Part shown: piece after piece, positions 7,936 through 17,900 of the stretch | Layout: the number at the start of each line of letters is the position of its first letter | Position numbering within the stretch: position 1 is the first letter of the stretch | Position numbers and translations under genes: made by a program | Notes under the pieces: model-generated | The model's database searches: none | What the model saw: the letters and a program-made list of their open reading frames with translations, nothing else | What the model was told of the DNA's origin: nothing | Origin: Chitinophagales bacterium | GTDB lineage: Bacteria; Bacteroidota; Bacteroidia; Chitinophagales; UBA2359 | Assembly: GCA_020629005.1 (NCBI GenBank) | Contig: JAHDEE010000004.1 | Location: forward strand, 1 to 64,000 | Direction of reading: 5' to 3' | DNA length: 64,000 nt

Positions 7936-8472
7936 ATGTCATTGGAAAAACCGACCAGATTTAATGAGAAGCATTTCGAGTTGTTGCAGTCGATATTGGA
8001 GCGAAACAATAAGGCTGGCTATGATTTTTGGGAGTACAGGAAATCGGTAGAGGCTTTGGAATCGATGGATATGGATGAGCAGATGCGTTTTAAATCGGCT
8101 TATGCTACTGGTTCTACGATGGGGGCTACCAAAGAGGGTTTGCTGAAGAGTGTGGATCATTATACGACTGTGCTCAAAAATGAGGAGCACAAATTTACGA
8201 GTAGTTTGCAGGCGTCGATTCAGGAAAAAGTGGTGGCGAGGGAAGATGAGATTCGGCAGATTAATGCGGATTTGCAAAAGAAGAAGGAGCTGGTGGAGCA
8301 ACTAAGTGCTGAAATTGAGCAATTGAGTGTGCGGAAGCAGAAGGTGTTAGAGGAGGTAAAAGGAAGCAGTGAGAAGATTGAAACGACCAAGTTGCAGTTT
8401 CAGGAAACACTGCGGTATATGGTTACGGAGATGCTTTCGTTTAAAGAAAAAATGGAGAAATATCTGGGCTAG
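7936..8472 (+). CDS. conserved hypothetical coiled-coil protein
   Basis: A 178-residue cytoplasmic protein without signal peptide or membrane segment. Residues 1-85 are helical and rich in charged residues (KHFELLQSILERNNKAGYD, YRKSVEALESMDMDEQMRFK, AYATGSTMGATKEGLLKSV); residues ~95-178 form a long coiled coil (EIRQINADLQKKKELVEQL and onward, with regular heptads). The N-terminal part resembles uncharacterised Bacteroidota proteins; I know of no function. The start ATG follows a run of A residues. The Wzi-like gene begins 33 bp downstream on the same strand, so the two may be co-transcribed. Confidence 0.75.
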   Translation: MSLEKPTRFNEKHFELLQSILERNNKAGYDFWEYRKSVEALESMDMDEQMRFKSAYATGSTMGATKEGLLKSVDHYTTVLKNEEHKFTSSLQASIQEKVVAREDEIRQINADLQKKKELVEQLSAEIEQLSVRKQKVLEEVKGSSEKIETTKLQFQETLRYMVTEMLSFKEKMEKYLG

Positions 8473-8505
8473 TTGCCGCTTGTTCCTCCACCCTAGCTTG
8501 CTGAT

Positions 8506-10161
8506 ATGCGATTGAATGTTTGGCTTTTGCTCTTGTGTTTACTGGCTGGCACCTATCCCTTTCAATCAGGTTTTGCGCAGGACAGCTTCCTGCCTTTTTC
8601 CAGTTATTACGCTGATGCGGCTGAGGAACTGGAGATACGAACTGGAGCATTTGCCGATGTGCATTTGAGTCAAAAGCCGCTTTCAAGGGCTGATCTTCAC
8701 AAGCTAATCCTTCGGGATTCGACTAGCCGGATTGCTCATCGCGAACAATGGCAAAGGCACAGTCTGGAATTTTGGGCCAATTCTGAGCAATTTAGCAGTA
8801 AGCGAACGGTACTTGGACACTTTTACAAACAGCCTGCAGATTGCCTGGTTATTGATAAAGATGGGCTTGTTGTGCGGCTGAATCCGGTCATCAACTTCTC
8901 ATTTGGCAAAGAACTGGATGCCGATTTGGTTTTGCATAATGGCAAGGGAATTGACTTGAGGGGAAGCTTGGGAAAACGACTTAGCTTCCACACTTTTCTT
9001 ACTGATAATCAGACCATTTACCCAAAGTACCTCTCTGATAAGTTGAGGGCTGATACTGCGGTTCCCTATGAGGGTCGATACACTTCCTATCTCTCCAGTA
9101 CGCTGGGTGATAAGTCGGTCATTGATTATTTCAGTGGTGGTGGATATGTTCGTGTTCAGGCCTTACCACAGATGAGTATAAGCTTTGGGCATGGCAGGCA
9201 GTTTCTTGGCGATGGATTGCGATCGCTGATGCTTTCGGATTATTCTAATGCCCGGCTTTTTCTACAGTTTCGGACTAAGGTCTGGAAGCTGCAATACCAA
9301 AATTTGTTTACAGAACTGATCGAGCAATTTGATGGGCCAAATGATCAGTTATTGAAACGGAAATACATGGCCACTCATCATCTGAGCATCCATGCGCGGC
9401 CCTGGTTGAATATTGGCCTTTTCGAATCGGTTGTGTTTTCCAGAGAAAATGGATTTGATCTCAATTACCTTAATCCACTGATTCTTTACCGTTTTATTGA
9501 GCATCAATTGGGCAGTCCGGACAATGTGCTTGTGGGCTTGAATGCCAAGGCGCTTTTGCTTAGGCACTTTGCCCTCTATGGTCAGTTGGTTTTTGACGAA
9601 TTTTCCTTTTTCAAGCTGAAGGATGAGCCAGATTGGTGGGCAAACAAGTTTGGGATTCAGTTGGGTATTCGTGGCGACGACTTATTGTTAGAGGGCCTGC
9701 ATTTGCAATTGGAATGGAATCGATTGCGCCCGTATACCTACACTCATGACGATCCGAAGATTAACTATACGCATTATAATCAGCCGCTGGCACACCCGCT
9801 CGGAGCCAATCTACGTGAGTTGATGCTCAAGTCCAATTACCACATCGGGCCAAAGCTCAGCTTGCAGGCTCGTGCTGCATTGATGTGGCAGGGTCTGGAT
9901 GCAGATAGCAGCAACTATGGCGCTAATATCTTTCTGTCGAACAGTAGCAGGGAATCGGAATATGGCGTAGAGATGCTACAGGGCACAGAAAGCCTGACAA
10001 GGTATGCTGATTTGGCTATCAGCTACCAGTTCAAACATAATTGTTTCGTGGATTTCAATGCTACTTTGCGCAGTCAGGAATACCTTGGGGTAAGAGCAGA
10101 AACAGTGATTATTGGGGCTGGGATCAGAGTGAATTCAATCCGTCGCCGAATCATTCTTTAG
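8506..10161 (+). CDS. Wzi-like capsule assembly outer-membrane beta-barrel protein
   Basis: A 551-residue exported protein; the signal peptide ends at GFAQ (residue 24). The rest is beta-rich with alternating hydrophobic residues, as in an outer-membrane barrel. The block FGHGRQFLGDGLRSLMLSDYS (~235-255) matches the conserved segment of the capsule assembly Wzi family, whose E. coli member is a lectin-like barrel that holds capsule at the surface. Bacteroidota carry many Wzi-family proteins that need not handle capsule, and no polysaccharide export genes are nearby, so the substrate is unclear. Its stop codon overlaps that of the convergent MerR gene by 4 bp. Confidence 0.8.
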   Translation: MRLNVWLLLLCLLAGTYPFQSGFAQDSFLPFSSYYADAAEELEIRTGAFADVHLSQKPLSRADLHKLILRDSTSRIAHREQWQRHSLEFWANSEQFSSKRTVLGHFYKQPADCLVIDKDGLVVRLNPVINFSFGKELDADLVLHNGKGIDLRGSLGKRLSFHTFLTDNQTIYPKYLSDKLRADTAVPYEGRYTSYLSSTLGDKSVIDYFSGGGYVRVQALPQMSISFGHGRQFLGDGLRSLMLSDYSNARLFLQFRTKVWKLQYQNLFTELIEQFDGPNDQLLKRKYMATHHLSIHARPWLNIGLFESVVFSRENGFDLNYLNPLILYRFIEHQLGSPDNVLVGLNAKALLLRHFALYGQLVFDEFSFFKLKDEPDWWANKFGIQLGIRGDDLLLEGLHLQLEWNRLRPYTYTHDDPKINYTHYNQPLAHPLGANLRELMLKSNYHIGPKLSLQARAALMWQGLDADSSNYGANIFLSNSSRESEYGVEMLQGTESLTRYADLAISYQFKHNCFVDFNATLRSQEYLGVRAETVIIGAGIRVNSIRRRIIL

Positions 10162-10514
10162 GAGCTGCTCTGTGAAGGCGGCATATTATCTCTGATTTGC
10201 TCCAGGAAAAGTCTCACTTTTTTGAGCGATCGCACCATATCAAACTTATCATCGCTTAGTTTTTTACGATTTTTCAGTTGCTTCTTGGCGCCATCCAGTG
10301 TGTATCCTTTTTCCTTAACCAGATGATAAATGACTTCAAGTATTTCTATATCTTTCTTAGTAAACAGTCGGTTGCCCTTCCTGTTTTTCTTTGGCTTAAT
10401 GGCATCAAACTCCTTTTCCCAGAAGCGAATCAGCGACCTCGAGACGTCGAATCTGTCGGCCACCTCCCCTATTGAGAAATAGATTTTGGTTACTTCGTGC
10501 TCCTTATATGGCAA
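10158..10514 (-). CDS. MerR family transcriptional regulator
   Basis: A 118-residue DNA-binding protein. Residues 10-80 are a MerR-type winged helix: YFSIGEVADRFDVSRSLIRF, WEKEFDAIKPKKNRKGNRLF, TKKDIEILEVIYHLVKEKGY, TLDGAKKQLKNRK. This variant, with FWEKEF instead of YYE and an R-x-G-N-R-x-F wing, is the compact MerR type typical of Bacteroidota. Only ~30 residues of dimerisation helix follow and there is no cysteine-rich effector domain, so it probably does not sense metals. Target genes are unknown. It converges on the Wzi-like gene with overlapping stops. Confidence 0.9.
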   Translation of the reverse strand: MPYKEHEVTKIYFSIGEVADRFDVSRSLIRFWEKEFDAIKPKKNRKGNRLFTKKDIEILEVIYHLVKEKGYTLDGAKKQLKNRKKLSDDKFDMVRSLKKVRLFLEQIRDNMPPSQSSS

Positions 10515-10655
10515 GGGTAATAAGTTTTAGTTACTACTAAAGTAAAACATTTCCCCTAAAATTCACGCCTTTCTTAAACATAAATCGCTAATATCCTGCA
10601 AGATAGAGCCGTTATCTCATCAAAACTTGTAAAGATCGCATAACAAGGGCCTCGA

Positions 10656-11942
10656 TCAGCTGTATATGCCATTCTCATGTGCAAAGGCTACCACCTTCTC
10701 GTCGGCGAATATGTCGCTGGGATTCAGAGGCTTGGTTAGGCTAATTCCTTGCAGGGTAGTACAACGACTAAGGGCAACATACACCTGACCTGCCGCAAAA
10801 GCCCCTCTACCGAGGTCTATAACGATATTTTCGAAAGTCTTGCCCTGACTCTTGTGAATCGTTACCGCCCAGGCCAATCTAATGGGATACTGCTCAAAGG
10901 AACCGACCACTTCGGACTCGATTTCCTGTTTCTTTTGATTGAAGCTATACTTCCGCATTTCCCACACATCCCTTTGAACATCATACCGTTGCACCTTGTC
11001 CGCCTCCACAATCTCTACCATGATATAATCAGTGCCCAGCTCGCAGATTCGCGCAAGTGTTCCATTGACCCATCGACCATCCATATCATTGCGCACAAAC
11101 ATGACCTGAGCATCGACTTTCAGTGTCAAAATTTCGTCGGTCGGCAGCTGCATTTTTCCTACTTCCCCCTCTTTGATTCCCTTATAACTGAAAAGCTTTG
11201 AGGGCAACCGGTTCAAGCGATTCTCATTGATTTTCCTGGCCATGTAATTTGTAGCAGTTAGGATAATCGTATTCTCCGTCCAGGTGATTCCATAGGGACC
11301 CCGATAAGCTTTGTTGAGCGCATTTATGATCTTGCTGCCGGCATTTCCTACACGAACCTGATTCAGCAAATGCACAAAATCCTGATTCAATTGACGGAAT
11401 ACCCGGCTAAGTTCATAGCACTGCAAGGGGGCTCCCTGCAAGGCATAGGCGCTAAAAAAGAAGGGCGAATAATACTGCATATCCAGCAGCTGCTGCTCCA
11501 CTTCGGAAGAAATTACCGGTGGCAACTGAAACAGATCTCCAATCATGATCATTTGAATACCGCCAAAGGCCTTGTCTCTCCTCGGTCCATTCTTCTTGAG
11601 AAACAGATTTATATTGTCCAGCATATCTGCTCTCACCATCGAAATTTCATCGATTACGATGGCATCCAGATTTTTGTAGATACTATCATCCTTCCGTTTC
11701 TTGATTTCTCCTGCCTTCATAGGTCTTGGAGGAAATCCAAAAAATGAATGAATTGTTTGCCCTCCCACATTTAGGGCAGCAATACCGGTTGGAGCCAATA
11801 CAACAATTCGCTTGCTGGTCATTTTTCTAAAGTAGGTGAGCAGGGTAGATTTCCCTGTTCCGGCTTTACCTGTAAGAAAGACATGGTCTTTGCCATATTC
11901 CATCATATCAAAAGCCTGTTCAAATTCCGGGGTAAAATTCAT
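10656..11942 (-). CDS. PIF1/RecD-like superfamily 1 DNA helicase
   Basis: A 428-residue ATP-dependent helicase of the PIF1 group. The Walker A motif GKAGTGKST is at ~24-32, motif Ia is VLAPTGIAALNVGGQTIHSF (~48-67), Walker B is IVIDEISMVRADMLDNI (~94-110), and MIMIGDLFQLPPV is motif III (~130-142). Near the C-terminus AVTIHKSQGKTFENIVIDLG and VYVALSRCTTLQGISL are motifs V and VI. This short form has only the helicase core; longer Bacteroidota relatives add C-terminal domains. It likely resolves structured DNA during replication or repair. The aldo/keto reductase gene lies upstream on the same strand, separated by a strong terminator. Confidence 0.9.
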   Translation of the reverse strand: MNFTPEFEQAFDMMEYGKDHVFLTGKAGTGKSTLLTYFRKMTSKRIVVLAPTGIAALNVGGQTIHSFFGFPPRPMKAGEIKKRKDDSIYKNLDAIVIDEISMVRADMLDNINLFLKKNGPRRDKAFGGIQMIMIGDLFQLPPVISSEVEQQLLDMQYYSPFFFSAYALQGAPLQCYELSRVFRQLNQDFVHLLNQVRVGNAGSKIINALNKAYRGPYGITWTENTIILTATNYMARKINENRLNRLPSKLFSYKGIKEGEVGKMQLPTDEILTLKVDAQVMFVRNDMDGRWVNGTLARICELGTDYIMVEIVEADKVQRYDVQRDVWEMRKYSFNQKKQEIESEVVGSFEQYPIRLAWAVTIHKSQGKTFENIVIDLGRGAFAAGQVYVALSRCTTLQGISLTKPLNPSDIFADEKVVAFAHENGIYS

Positions 11943-11952
11943 GAGAAACTAA

Positions 11953-11992
11953 AAACATAAAAAATCGCCAATTCTCCTAAGAAAATTGGCGA
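11953..11992 (-). terminator. intrinsic terminator of the aldo/keto reductase gene
   Basis: Arms TCGCCAATT (11965-11973) and AATTGGCGA (11984-11992) flank a 10-nt loop. Read on the minus strand the stem is followed by TTTTTTATGTTTTTAG. It lies 38 bp downstream of the reductase stop and before the helicase start. Confidence 0.8.
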
Positions 11993-12029
11993 ATGATTAA
12001 CATTGACTTTAATAGAAATCTTCCCTGAT

Positions 12030-13019
12030 CTAGAAGATAGGTTGCTGCGGTTTGTTGCCCAATACCTTGTCAATCTTGGCCATCATATCATCATTCAGCA
12101 GTTCGGCAGCTTCAAGGGCTTGTAGATTTTCCTGCAACTGAGATAATTTCGAAGCACCTAAAATCACCGTGCTCACATTTGGGTTCTTCAGACACCAGGC
12201 CAAGGCCATTGTAGTCATACTCATTCCGTTGCGCTTGGCCTGCCTTCCCAGCTTTTTCACAATTTCAATTTTCTCCTCGACGTAGATTCGGTCCTTCAAC
12301 CACTCATAACCCTTCACAGCCAGGCGACTATCTTTTGGAATGCCTTTATTGTACTTCCCTGTCAGCAAACCAGAGTACAGAGGAGACCAAATAGTGGTAC
12401 CCATGCCAAAATTCTTATACAATTGATTGTAATCAACCTCAAATACTTTGCGATGAAACATATTATACTGCGGTTGCTCCATCAATGGCCCAATCAGGTT
12501 GTACGCCCTTGCCACAGAATGAGCTTCAGTAATCTCCTGGGCACTCCACTCTGAGGTACCCCAATAGAAAATCTTGCCCTGCTGTATAAGCGTATTCATC
12601 GTCCGTACCGTCTCCTCAATGGGCGTGGTTTTGTCCGGACGATGGCAGAAAAACAGATCCAGATACTCTACTTGCAATCTATCCAAAGCCTCATGACAAG
12701 CCTCCATGATGTGCTTTCTACTCAGTCCCTTTTGTGTTGGCCATTGACCACCCCGACCAAAGTAAACCTTGCTGGATACAATATAAGAACTCCGGTCCCA
12801 GGCAAGCTCTTTGAGCACTTCACCCATAATTCGCTCCGACTCGCCATGTGCATACACCTCAGCATTGTCAAAGAAATTGATCCCATTCTCATAGGCCGTA
12901 GCCATCAATTCGGTAGCCTTTGGTATGTCTACCTGCTTTCCAAAAGTAACCCAGGATCCCAGCGATAAAGCACTTACCATCAAACCCGATCGACCTAGAT
13001 TTCTATACTGCATTTCCAT
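12030..13019 (-). CDS. aldo/keto reductase, Kv-channel beta-subunit-like
   Basis: A 329-residue TIM-barrel NADPH-dependent oxidoreductase. The catalytic tetrad is visible: Asp in FFDNAEVYAHGESE, Tyr four residues on, Lys in SYIVSSKVYFG, and His in DLFFCHRPDKTTP. The C-terminal cofactor segment VSTVILGASKLSQLQENLQA is normal. The closest families are the KvBeta/YghZ group, which reduce small carbonyls such as methylglyoxal. It has its own terminator and diverges from the HMG-CoA lyase gene over 126 bp. A TAACTTAG box near 13050 on the minus strand could be its -7 element. Confidence 0.92.
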   Translation of the reverse strand: MEMQYRNLGRSGLMVSALSLGSWVTFGKQVDIPKATELMATAYENGINFFDNAEVYAHGESERIMGEVLKELAWDRSSYIVSSKVYFGRGGQWPTQKGLSRKHIMEACHEALDRLQVEYLDLFFCHRPDKTTPIEETVRTMNTLIQQGKIFYWGTSEWSAQEITEAHSVARAYNLIGPLMEQPQYNMFHRKVFEVDYNQLYKNFGMGTTIWSPLYSGLLTGKYNKGIPKDSRLAVKGYEWLKDRIYVEEKIEIVKKLGRQAKRNGMSMTTMALAWCLKNPNVSTVILGASKLSQLQENLQALEAAELLNDDMMAKIDKVLGNKPQQPIF

Positions 13020-13131
13020 TTGTCAATTCATATTTTGGTTAAAGATTTGCTAAGTTAAGATTTTCTGGATCGCAGACTCTGAGCCTGAAGACGACAGCAT
13101 ACCGGAGAAACATTTACTCATCAAAAAGAGC

Positions 13132-13139
13132 TATCTTTG
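13132..13139 (+). promoter_or_regulatory. -7 box 6 bp before the HMG-CoA lyase start
   Basis: TATCTTTG fits TAnnTTTG exactly and ends only 6 bp before the ATG at 13146, so the transcript would have almost no leader. This also argues for the ATG at 13146 rather than the in-frame TTG at 13137, which lies inside the box. Confidence 0.65.
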
Positions 13140-13145
13140 CCCGAG

Positions 13146-14021
13146 ATGAACGCCACAAAAGTCAAAATAATCGAGTGTCCGAGAGATGCCATGCAGGGTC
13201 TGGATGACTTCATCAAAACTGAGGACAAGATCCGTTACATCAATGCCTTACTGCAAGTAGGTTTTGACACCATCGATTTTGGCAGCTTCGTATCGCCCAA
13301 GTACATCCCGCAAATGAAGGATACACCAAAGGTGCTGGCTGAGCTGGAGGTGGAAAATTCTGACAGTGAATTACTCGCAATTGTGGCCAACCTTCGAGGA
13401 GCCAAGGACGCGATTTTCTATGACAGAATTCAATATATTGGCTATCCATTCTCTATTTCCGAGACCTTTCAGAAGCGAAATGCCAACGCAAGCCTTGAGA
13501 AATCTCTGGAAACTGTAGCCGATATAAAAGACCTCTGCGATCTGGACAACAAACACCTTGTGGTCTACCTCTCGATGGCTTTTGGCAATCCCTATGGCGA
13601 TTTTTGGGATCCGGCACTGGTGGAGCACTGGGTAGATCGGCTCTACAGCATGGGCATCCAAACCATATCGCTTTCCGACACTATTGGAGTGGCCAATCCG
13701 AAGGTAATTTCAGAAATTTACCATATCATATCGGTGGATTTTCCTGACTTGGAGCTAGGGGCACACTTCCATTCTCATCCGCATAATTGGGAAGAAAAAA
13801 TCGCTGCCGCCTTCGAAGCCGGTTGTCGAAGATTTGATGGAGCAATAAAGGGTTACGGAGGCTGCCCCTTTGCAAAAGATGATTTGCTAGGCAATATTGC
13901 CACGGAAAATCTCATCATGTATTTGGCCGGACAAGGGCTAGAGCTGAACATCGATATGGAAGCCTTTGCAACTGCCATGAAAATCGCCTCCGAAGTCTTT
14001 CCACAGAAGACTACGGCATAA
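13146..14021 (+). CDS. hydroxymethylglutaryl-CoA lyase-like enzyme
   Basis: A 291-residue HMGL-like TIM-barrel lyase, which in the known family cleaves 3-hydroxy-3-methylglutaryl-CoA to acetoacetate and acetyl-CoA in leucine breakdown. IIECPRDAMQGL (~7-18) is the family's PRDGLQ segment with the catalytic Arg and Asp. SLSDTIGVANPKVI is typical, AHFHSHPHNWEEK replaces the common HxHD metal site with a histidine-rich version seen in Bacteroidota homologues, and GYGGCPFAKDDLLGN keeps the active-site cysteine. The start is ATG 13146. No other leucine pathway genes adjoin it. Confidence 0.87.
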   Translation: MNATKVKIIECPRDAMQGLDDFIKTEDKIRYINALLQVGFDTIDFGSFVSPKYIPQMKDTPKVLAELEVENSDSELLAIVANLRGAKDAIFYDRIQYIGYPFSISETFQKRNANASLEKSLETVADIKDLCDLDNKHLVVYLSMAFGNPYGDFWDPALVEHWVDRLYSMGIQTISLSDTIGVANPKVISEIYHIISVDFPDLELGAHFHSHPHNWEEKIAAAFEAGCRRFDGAIKGYGGCPFAKDDLLGNIATENLIMYLAGQGLELNIDMEAFATAMKIASEVFPQKTTA

Positions 14022-14074
14022 AATTCGTCATTCACCGCAGTCCAATATTTTATTTTTTAGGAGCGAAACGCCTT

Positions 14075-14245
14075 CCCTACGTGGAAACGGACTCCCCGTG
14101 CTACGCTTGTATAAGCAGCACCGCTGCCTGTTCATGGTCAGCCCAGCGGGTCTCTCCGTAAACTCCGAGCCCCCCTGGGCCGCCATTCACCACGGCAGCG
14201 GCACTACTTATACCACTTCGCCCGCGGCTATTTTGCCACTATCCC
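14075..14245 (-). ncRNA. structured intergenic element, copy C
   Basis: Reverse-strand copy of the repeated element. Read on the minus strand it starts ATAGCCGCGGGCGAAGTGG. Stem P1 is 20 bp long (plus-strand positions 14194-14213 with 14109-14128): 17 Watson-Crick pairs and 3 G-U pairs on the minus strand, which would be A-C mismatches on the plus strand. Inside, GCCCAG/CTGGGC (14175-14180 with 14141-14146) is P2, enclosing GGGGGGCTCGGAG and GGAGAGACCC. After P1 comes ACAAGCGTAGCACGGGGAG, shared with copy D. It lies 3' of the HMG-CoA lyase gene in a 920-bp gap. Confidence 0.7.
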
Positions 14246-14252
14246 CCTCGCG

Positions 14253-14291
14253 AAACCAGAAAAACAGCGCAGTCCTGGTTTTTCTTTTTGG
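14253..14291 (+). terminator. candidate terminator downstream of the HMG-CoA lyase gene
   Basis: Arms AAACCAG (14253-14259) and CTGGTTT (14275-14281) with a 15-nt loop are followed by TTTCTTTTTGG. The stem is short and the loop long, and it lies 230 bp after the gene, beyond element C. Confidence 0.45.
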
Positions 14292-14811
14292 CAAGGAAAT
14301 TACATTTATAAGTGGCGGATATGCTCAATCAAGCAAGATTTCGTTCAAGCACAACAATAGCCTCAAATGAGTCAAAATTTGGTCATTCCTGCGCAAAAAA
14401 ACCTGTCTAATAATTAGACTTGGTAAAGGCACTTAACGCCATGAACAAAGCAAATAATTCTAGACTGATCCCTTCTTATGCATAGCACAATCACTCATTA
14501 AATAAATCCTTAGGCTTCTTTACGCATAACCACTACTTATATTCGATTGTCATCACTGGAACACATAGACATTACTCTCAATCATTACAAAAGCGCAAAA
14601 CCCCACAAGCCATTCAAATACAGCTATTTCATGCATAGATGCAAGAATTCAATTTAAGTCTGACCTAATAGTTCACATTAATAGCCCCCTCAATGTTATT
14701 TTCTTTTTCATGCGGATTTAGTTTTCAAGTGGCGCTAAAATGTGAGTCCACAGACGGTATACGAATCTCAAAAATGTCCCTCTCGAATTCTAATAAATAG
14801 CCTGTAAGTCT
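14292..14811. other. AT-rich gap with no recognised gene
   Basis: About 520 bp between the terminator after element C and the promoter of the giant adhesin gene. I find no open frame of gene-like length, no tRNA and no repeat here. The sequence is AT-rich and could be upstream control DNA for the adhesin gene or decayed sequence. Confidence 0.5.
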
Positions 14812-14819
14812 TAACTTTG
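14812..14819 (+). promoter_or_regulatory. -7 box for the giant adhesin gene
   Basis: TAACTTTG fits TAnnTTTG exactly and lies 122 bp before the ATG at 14942. No clear -33 TTG is seen at the expected distance. Confidence 0.5.
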
Positions 14820-14941
14820 TGTTGTTCGATTCGAGCATTTCGATTTGGTATCCCCGCCATTTCTTTTTGAAAATTGAAATTCGTGTCGTTACCCCTGTAT
14901 CGTGCGGAAAAACATTTCTTTGCTCATCTAAGCGACTCACC

Positions 14942-17900
14942 ATGAAAGTAAGAATTGCACTGCTGTTTCTACTGCTATGCACTTCCCTGAATGCGCAGAT
15001 AACACCTCCGTTTTTTGATGCATTTGAAGGAGTTCAGCCGGAATGGTCCCACTATGCAATTCTCGGTGAAGACAAATGGGAACTTGGCAGTTCCACCTGC
15101 CCAGATGCGCTTGATCCTTCTTCAGGCACAAATGCCTGGAGCTCAAATCTCGACGGCTCTTACGGAACCCAATCTATTTACTGCCTGGAAAGTCCTGTCT
15201 TTGATTTTAGTGCTGACGATGTTCCGAGGTCTCTGACCTTCACACAGCAAAGGGATTTCTCAATTAACCCGGAAAACAAAGATGGTGGCCAGGTAGAATA
15301 TTCCACTGATGGAGGAGAGAACTGGCAAGTGTTAAATCCCATAAAGAAACGAAACTGGTATGCCGGAATCTTTGACAACGGTGAGCTGCTGGTGACTGGT
15401 TTTACCGGCTCAGAAAACGAATACACTATATCATCAGCAGGGCTGGATGAGCTGATCGGTGAGCCGATGGTTTCTTTCCGATTTTGCCTCTATAGTACAG
15501 GAGAAAACACCGTATCGAACTGCGGCTGGATGATCGATGATTTTGAGATCAGAGATCAGCAATTCAACGTATCGGGGCAGACAGGAACAACTCAGATTGC
15601 CTCCAAATTTGTGCCCGAGGTACAGATAACTGTGCCTTTCGAATGTGAGCAAGATCTCGATTACTCTACAGAATATTCTTTGACCTATTACTTTTCTGAA
15701 GACAGCATTCTTGATGAAGACGACCTGTTGATTGATCAAGTCCAGGCAAACGCTGCTGAGGGAGTAACACCGCAGCCGTACACAGTGAATCTACAAAACC
15801 TGCCCGAACTCTACGTAGGAGAGTACTACATTTTGCAAGAGGTAGAATCGCAGGGAATAGTGCCGGAAACCAATTCATTAGATAATGTGTCGCATTCGCT
15901 GATAAGGATTGATAGCACCTATAGCGCAGGCTACTTTGACGATTTTGACTCTGGACAAGAAATGTGGGCAACTGGTCTCAACGAACCGGAGACCGATATC
16001 GTTTGGCATTTTGGTACTGGTTTCAGACATCATGTAGACGGGGCTCACTCCGGACAAAATGCCTGGAGCACCAGCCATCATTTCCCCACTTCTGCGGTTC
16101 AGAATCACTATGTGGAAACCCCATACCTTGATCTTGACAATTCAGAAGAGTTGTTTTTGTCTTTCTGGTATAAATCCCATTTTGAGAGTAGAGACTTTCT
16201 ATACTACTCCACTGATAATGCGATCGATTTTGAACCCTGGCAATCTTTACCAGCCTCAGAAAATGACGATTGGCAACACCTAAACATCGGTTTGGAAGAT
16301 TTGGAATCATGTCGCTTTGCAAAAATTCGTTTCTACTACGAAAACAATAGCGACGACTATGATGGATTGATCATTGATGATGTTTATGTTGGCCCTGCTA
16401 AGCCAGACTTATCGATCGAAGATCGAAACTTGCTAAGGTTTGGAAAATCCACTGACACGGATTTTAGCTTGAATTTTAAATTAGCCAATAGCGGAAAAGT
16501 CGAAGCCACAGAAGTCCATGTGCAATTCTACTGGTCTACTGATGCTGAATGGGATGTGTTTGACACCCTGTTAGGACAGCACGAATGCGATCTCGATGCG
16601 GAGTCCTTGAGCGAGGAGGTCTTCGAATTTGAGAAGCCAAATCAGCAAGAAGGGCAATATTATATCTTGTACCAAATAGATGAGCAAGGGGAGGTTGACG
16701 AAATGAGAGAAAGCAACAATTCTGGTAGCTTTCTCTTCCAACAGATGGAAGCGGAATCACCGCCATATGCAAATGGCTTTGAAAGCAATCAGGAGGAATG
16801 GTACCACGAAAGCAGCCTCGGAGAAGACCCCTGGACGATTGATCTTCCCTTAAGCAATTTCTACGACGGAGCATTTGAGGGGGAACGCGCCTATATAACT
16901 GGACAAGAACTCACCTGCAATGAAGGTTCGAGAACCCATCTATACACCCCTGTTTTTGATCTCAGCGAAATCGATAATCCGATCATGGAATTCGACCTCT
17001 TACTCGAGTTTGATGATGTTTACGAAACGCATGCAGAATCTGCCGCAAACTTTTCCTACTCCACCGATGGAGGGGCAAGCTGGAACTTATTAGAAACAAA
17101 TCTCAGCTCCCAAAAGCAATGGCTTAGCAACTGGCAATACGATGGAGTGAGTGGCGAAGATCAACGAATCGGCAGCCAGCGCTCTGACCTGCTTTTTGAT
17201 CTTCATGAGCCCGTATTACCAGATGTCACGGTTTACCAGGGTAGAGATAACGCCAGAACCACTCACTATATACTAGACCTGGCGGAATTTGCAGATCAGA
17301 CGACCATTCGTTTTAGGTTGAATTTCGCAACACCCATAGTGAGTTATGATATCGAAACTGAAAACCTCAAAATCGCCGGCTGTATGCTGGATAATTTCCA
17401 AATTAGAGAGGCGTATTCAGATCTTTATGTTGACTATGAAAAGTCCCTTCAACTGGGCACAAACACCTCATTGATCAGACTTGAAATGAAGGTCAAGAAT
17501 CAAGGCAATTTCGAAACGGACAACTTTGATATAGACTTTTACCTGTCTACAGACACAATCCTGGATCTTGGAGATGTTTTGATCGATACCAAAGAAATGG
17601 CCGGAATCCTACCTGATCGCTATGGCTACCTGAATACCAGCCTTTTTGTCGGAAATGATCTGGATGATCATAATTATTTACTCTATGTGCTCGACTCTGG
17701 CGAGACGATAGTGGAAAGTCAGGAGATGAACAATATTGGGAACTGGCCACTAGACGTAAGTGTCTTGAATAGCTATCCCTATATCAACGATTTTAATGCT
17801 GATGTAATCGATGGTTGGAAGCCGTACACCAGCGACTTTGAAGAAGAAATGGGATTGCAGCATAGATTCCGTCACCAGACAGCTCCAGGTGAAGATGTTT

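Noticed and set aside
14098-14370. 90-codon plus-strand frame
   Set aside because: It covers element C and the following hairpin; the product has no family and the element's structure explains the sequence constraint.
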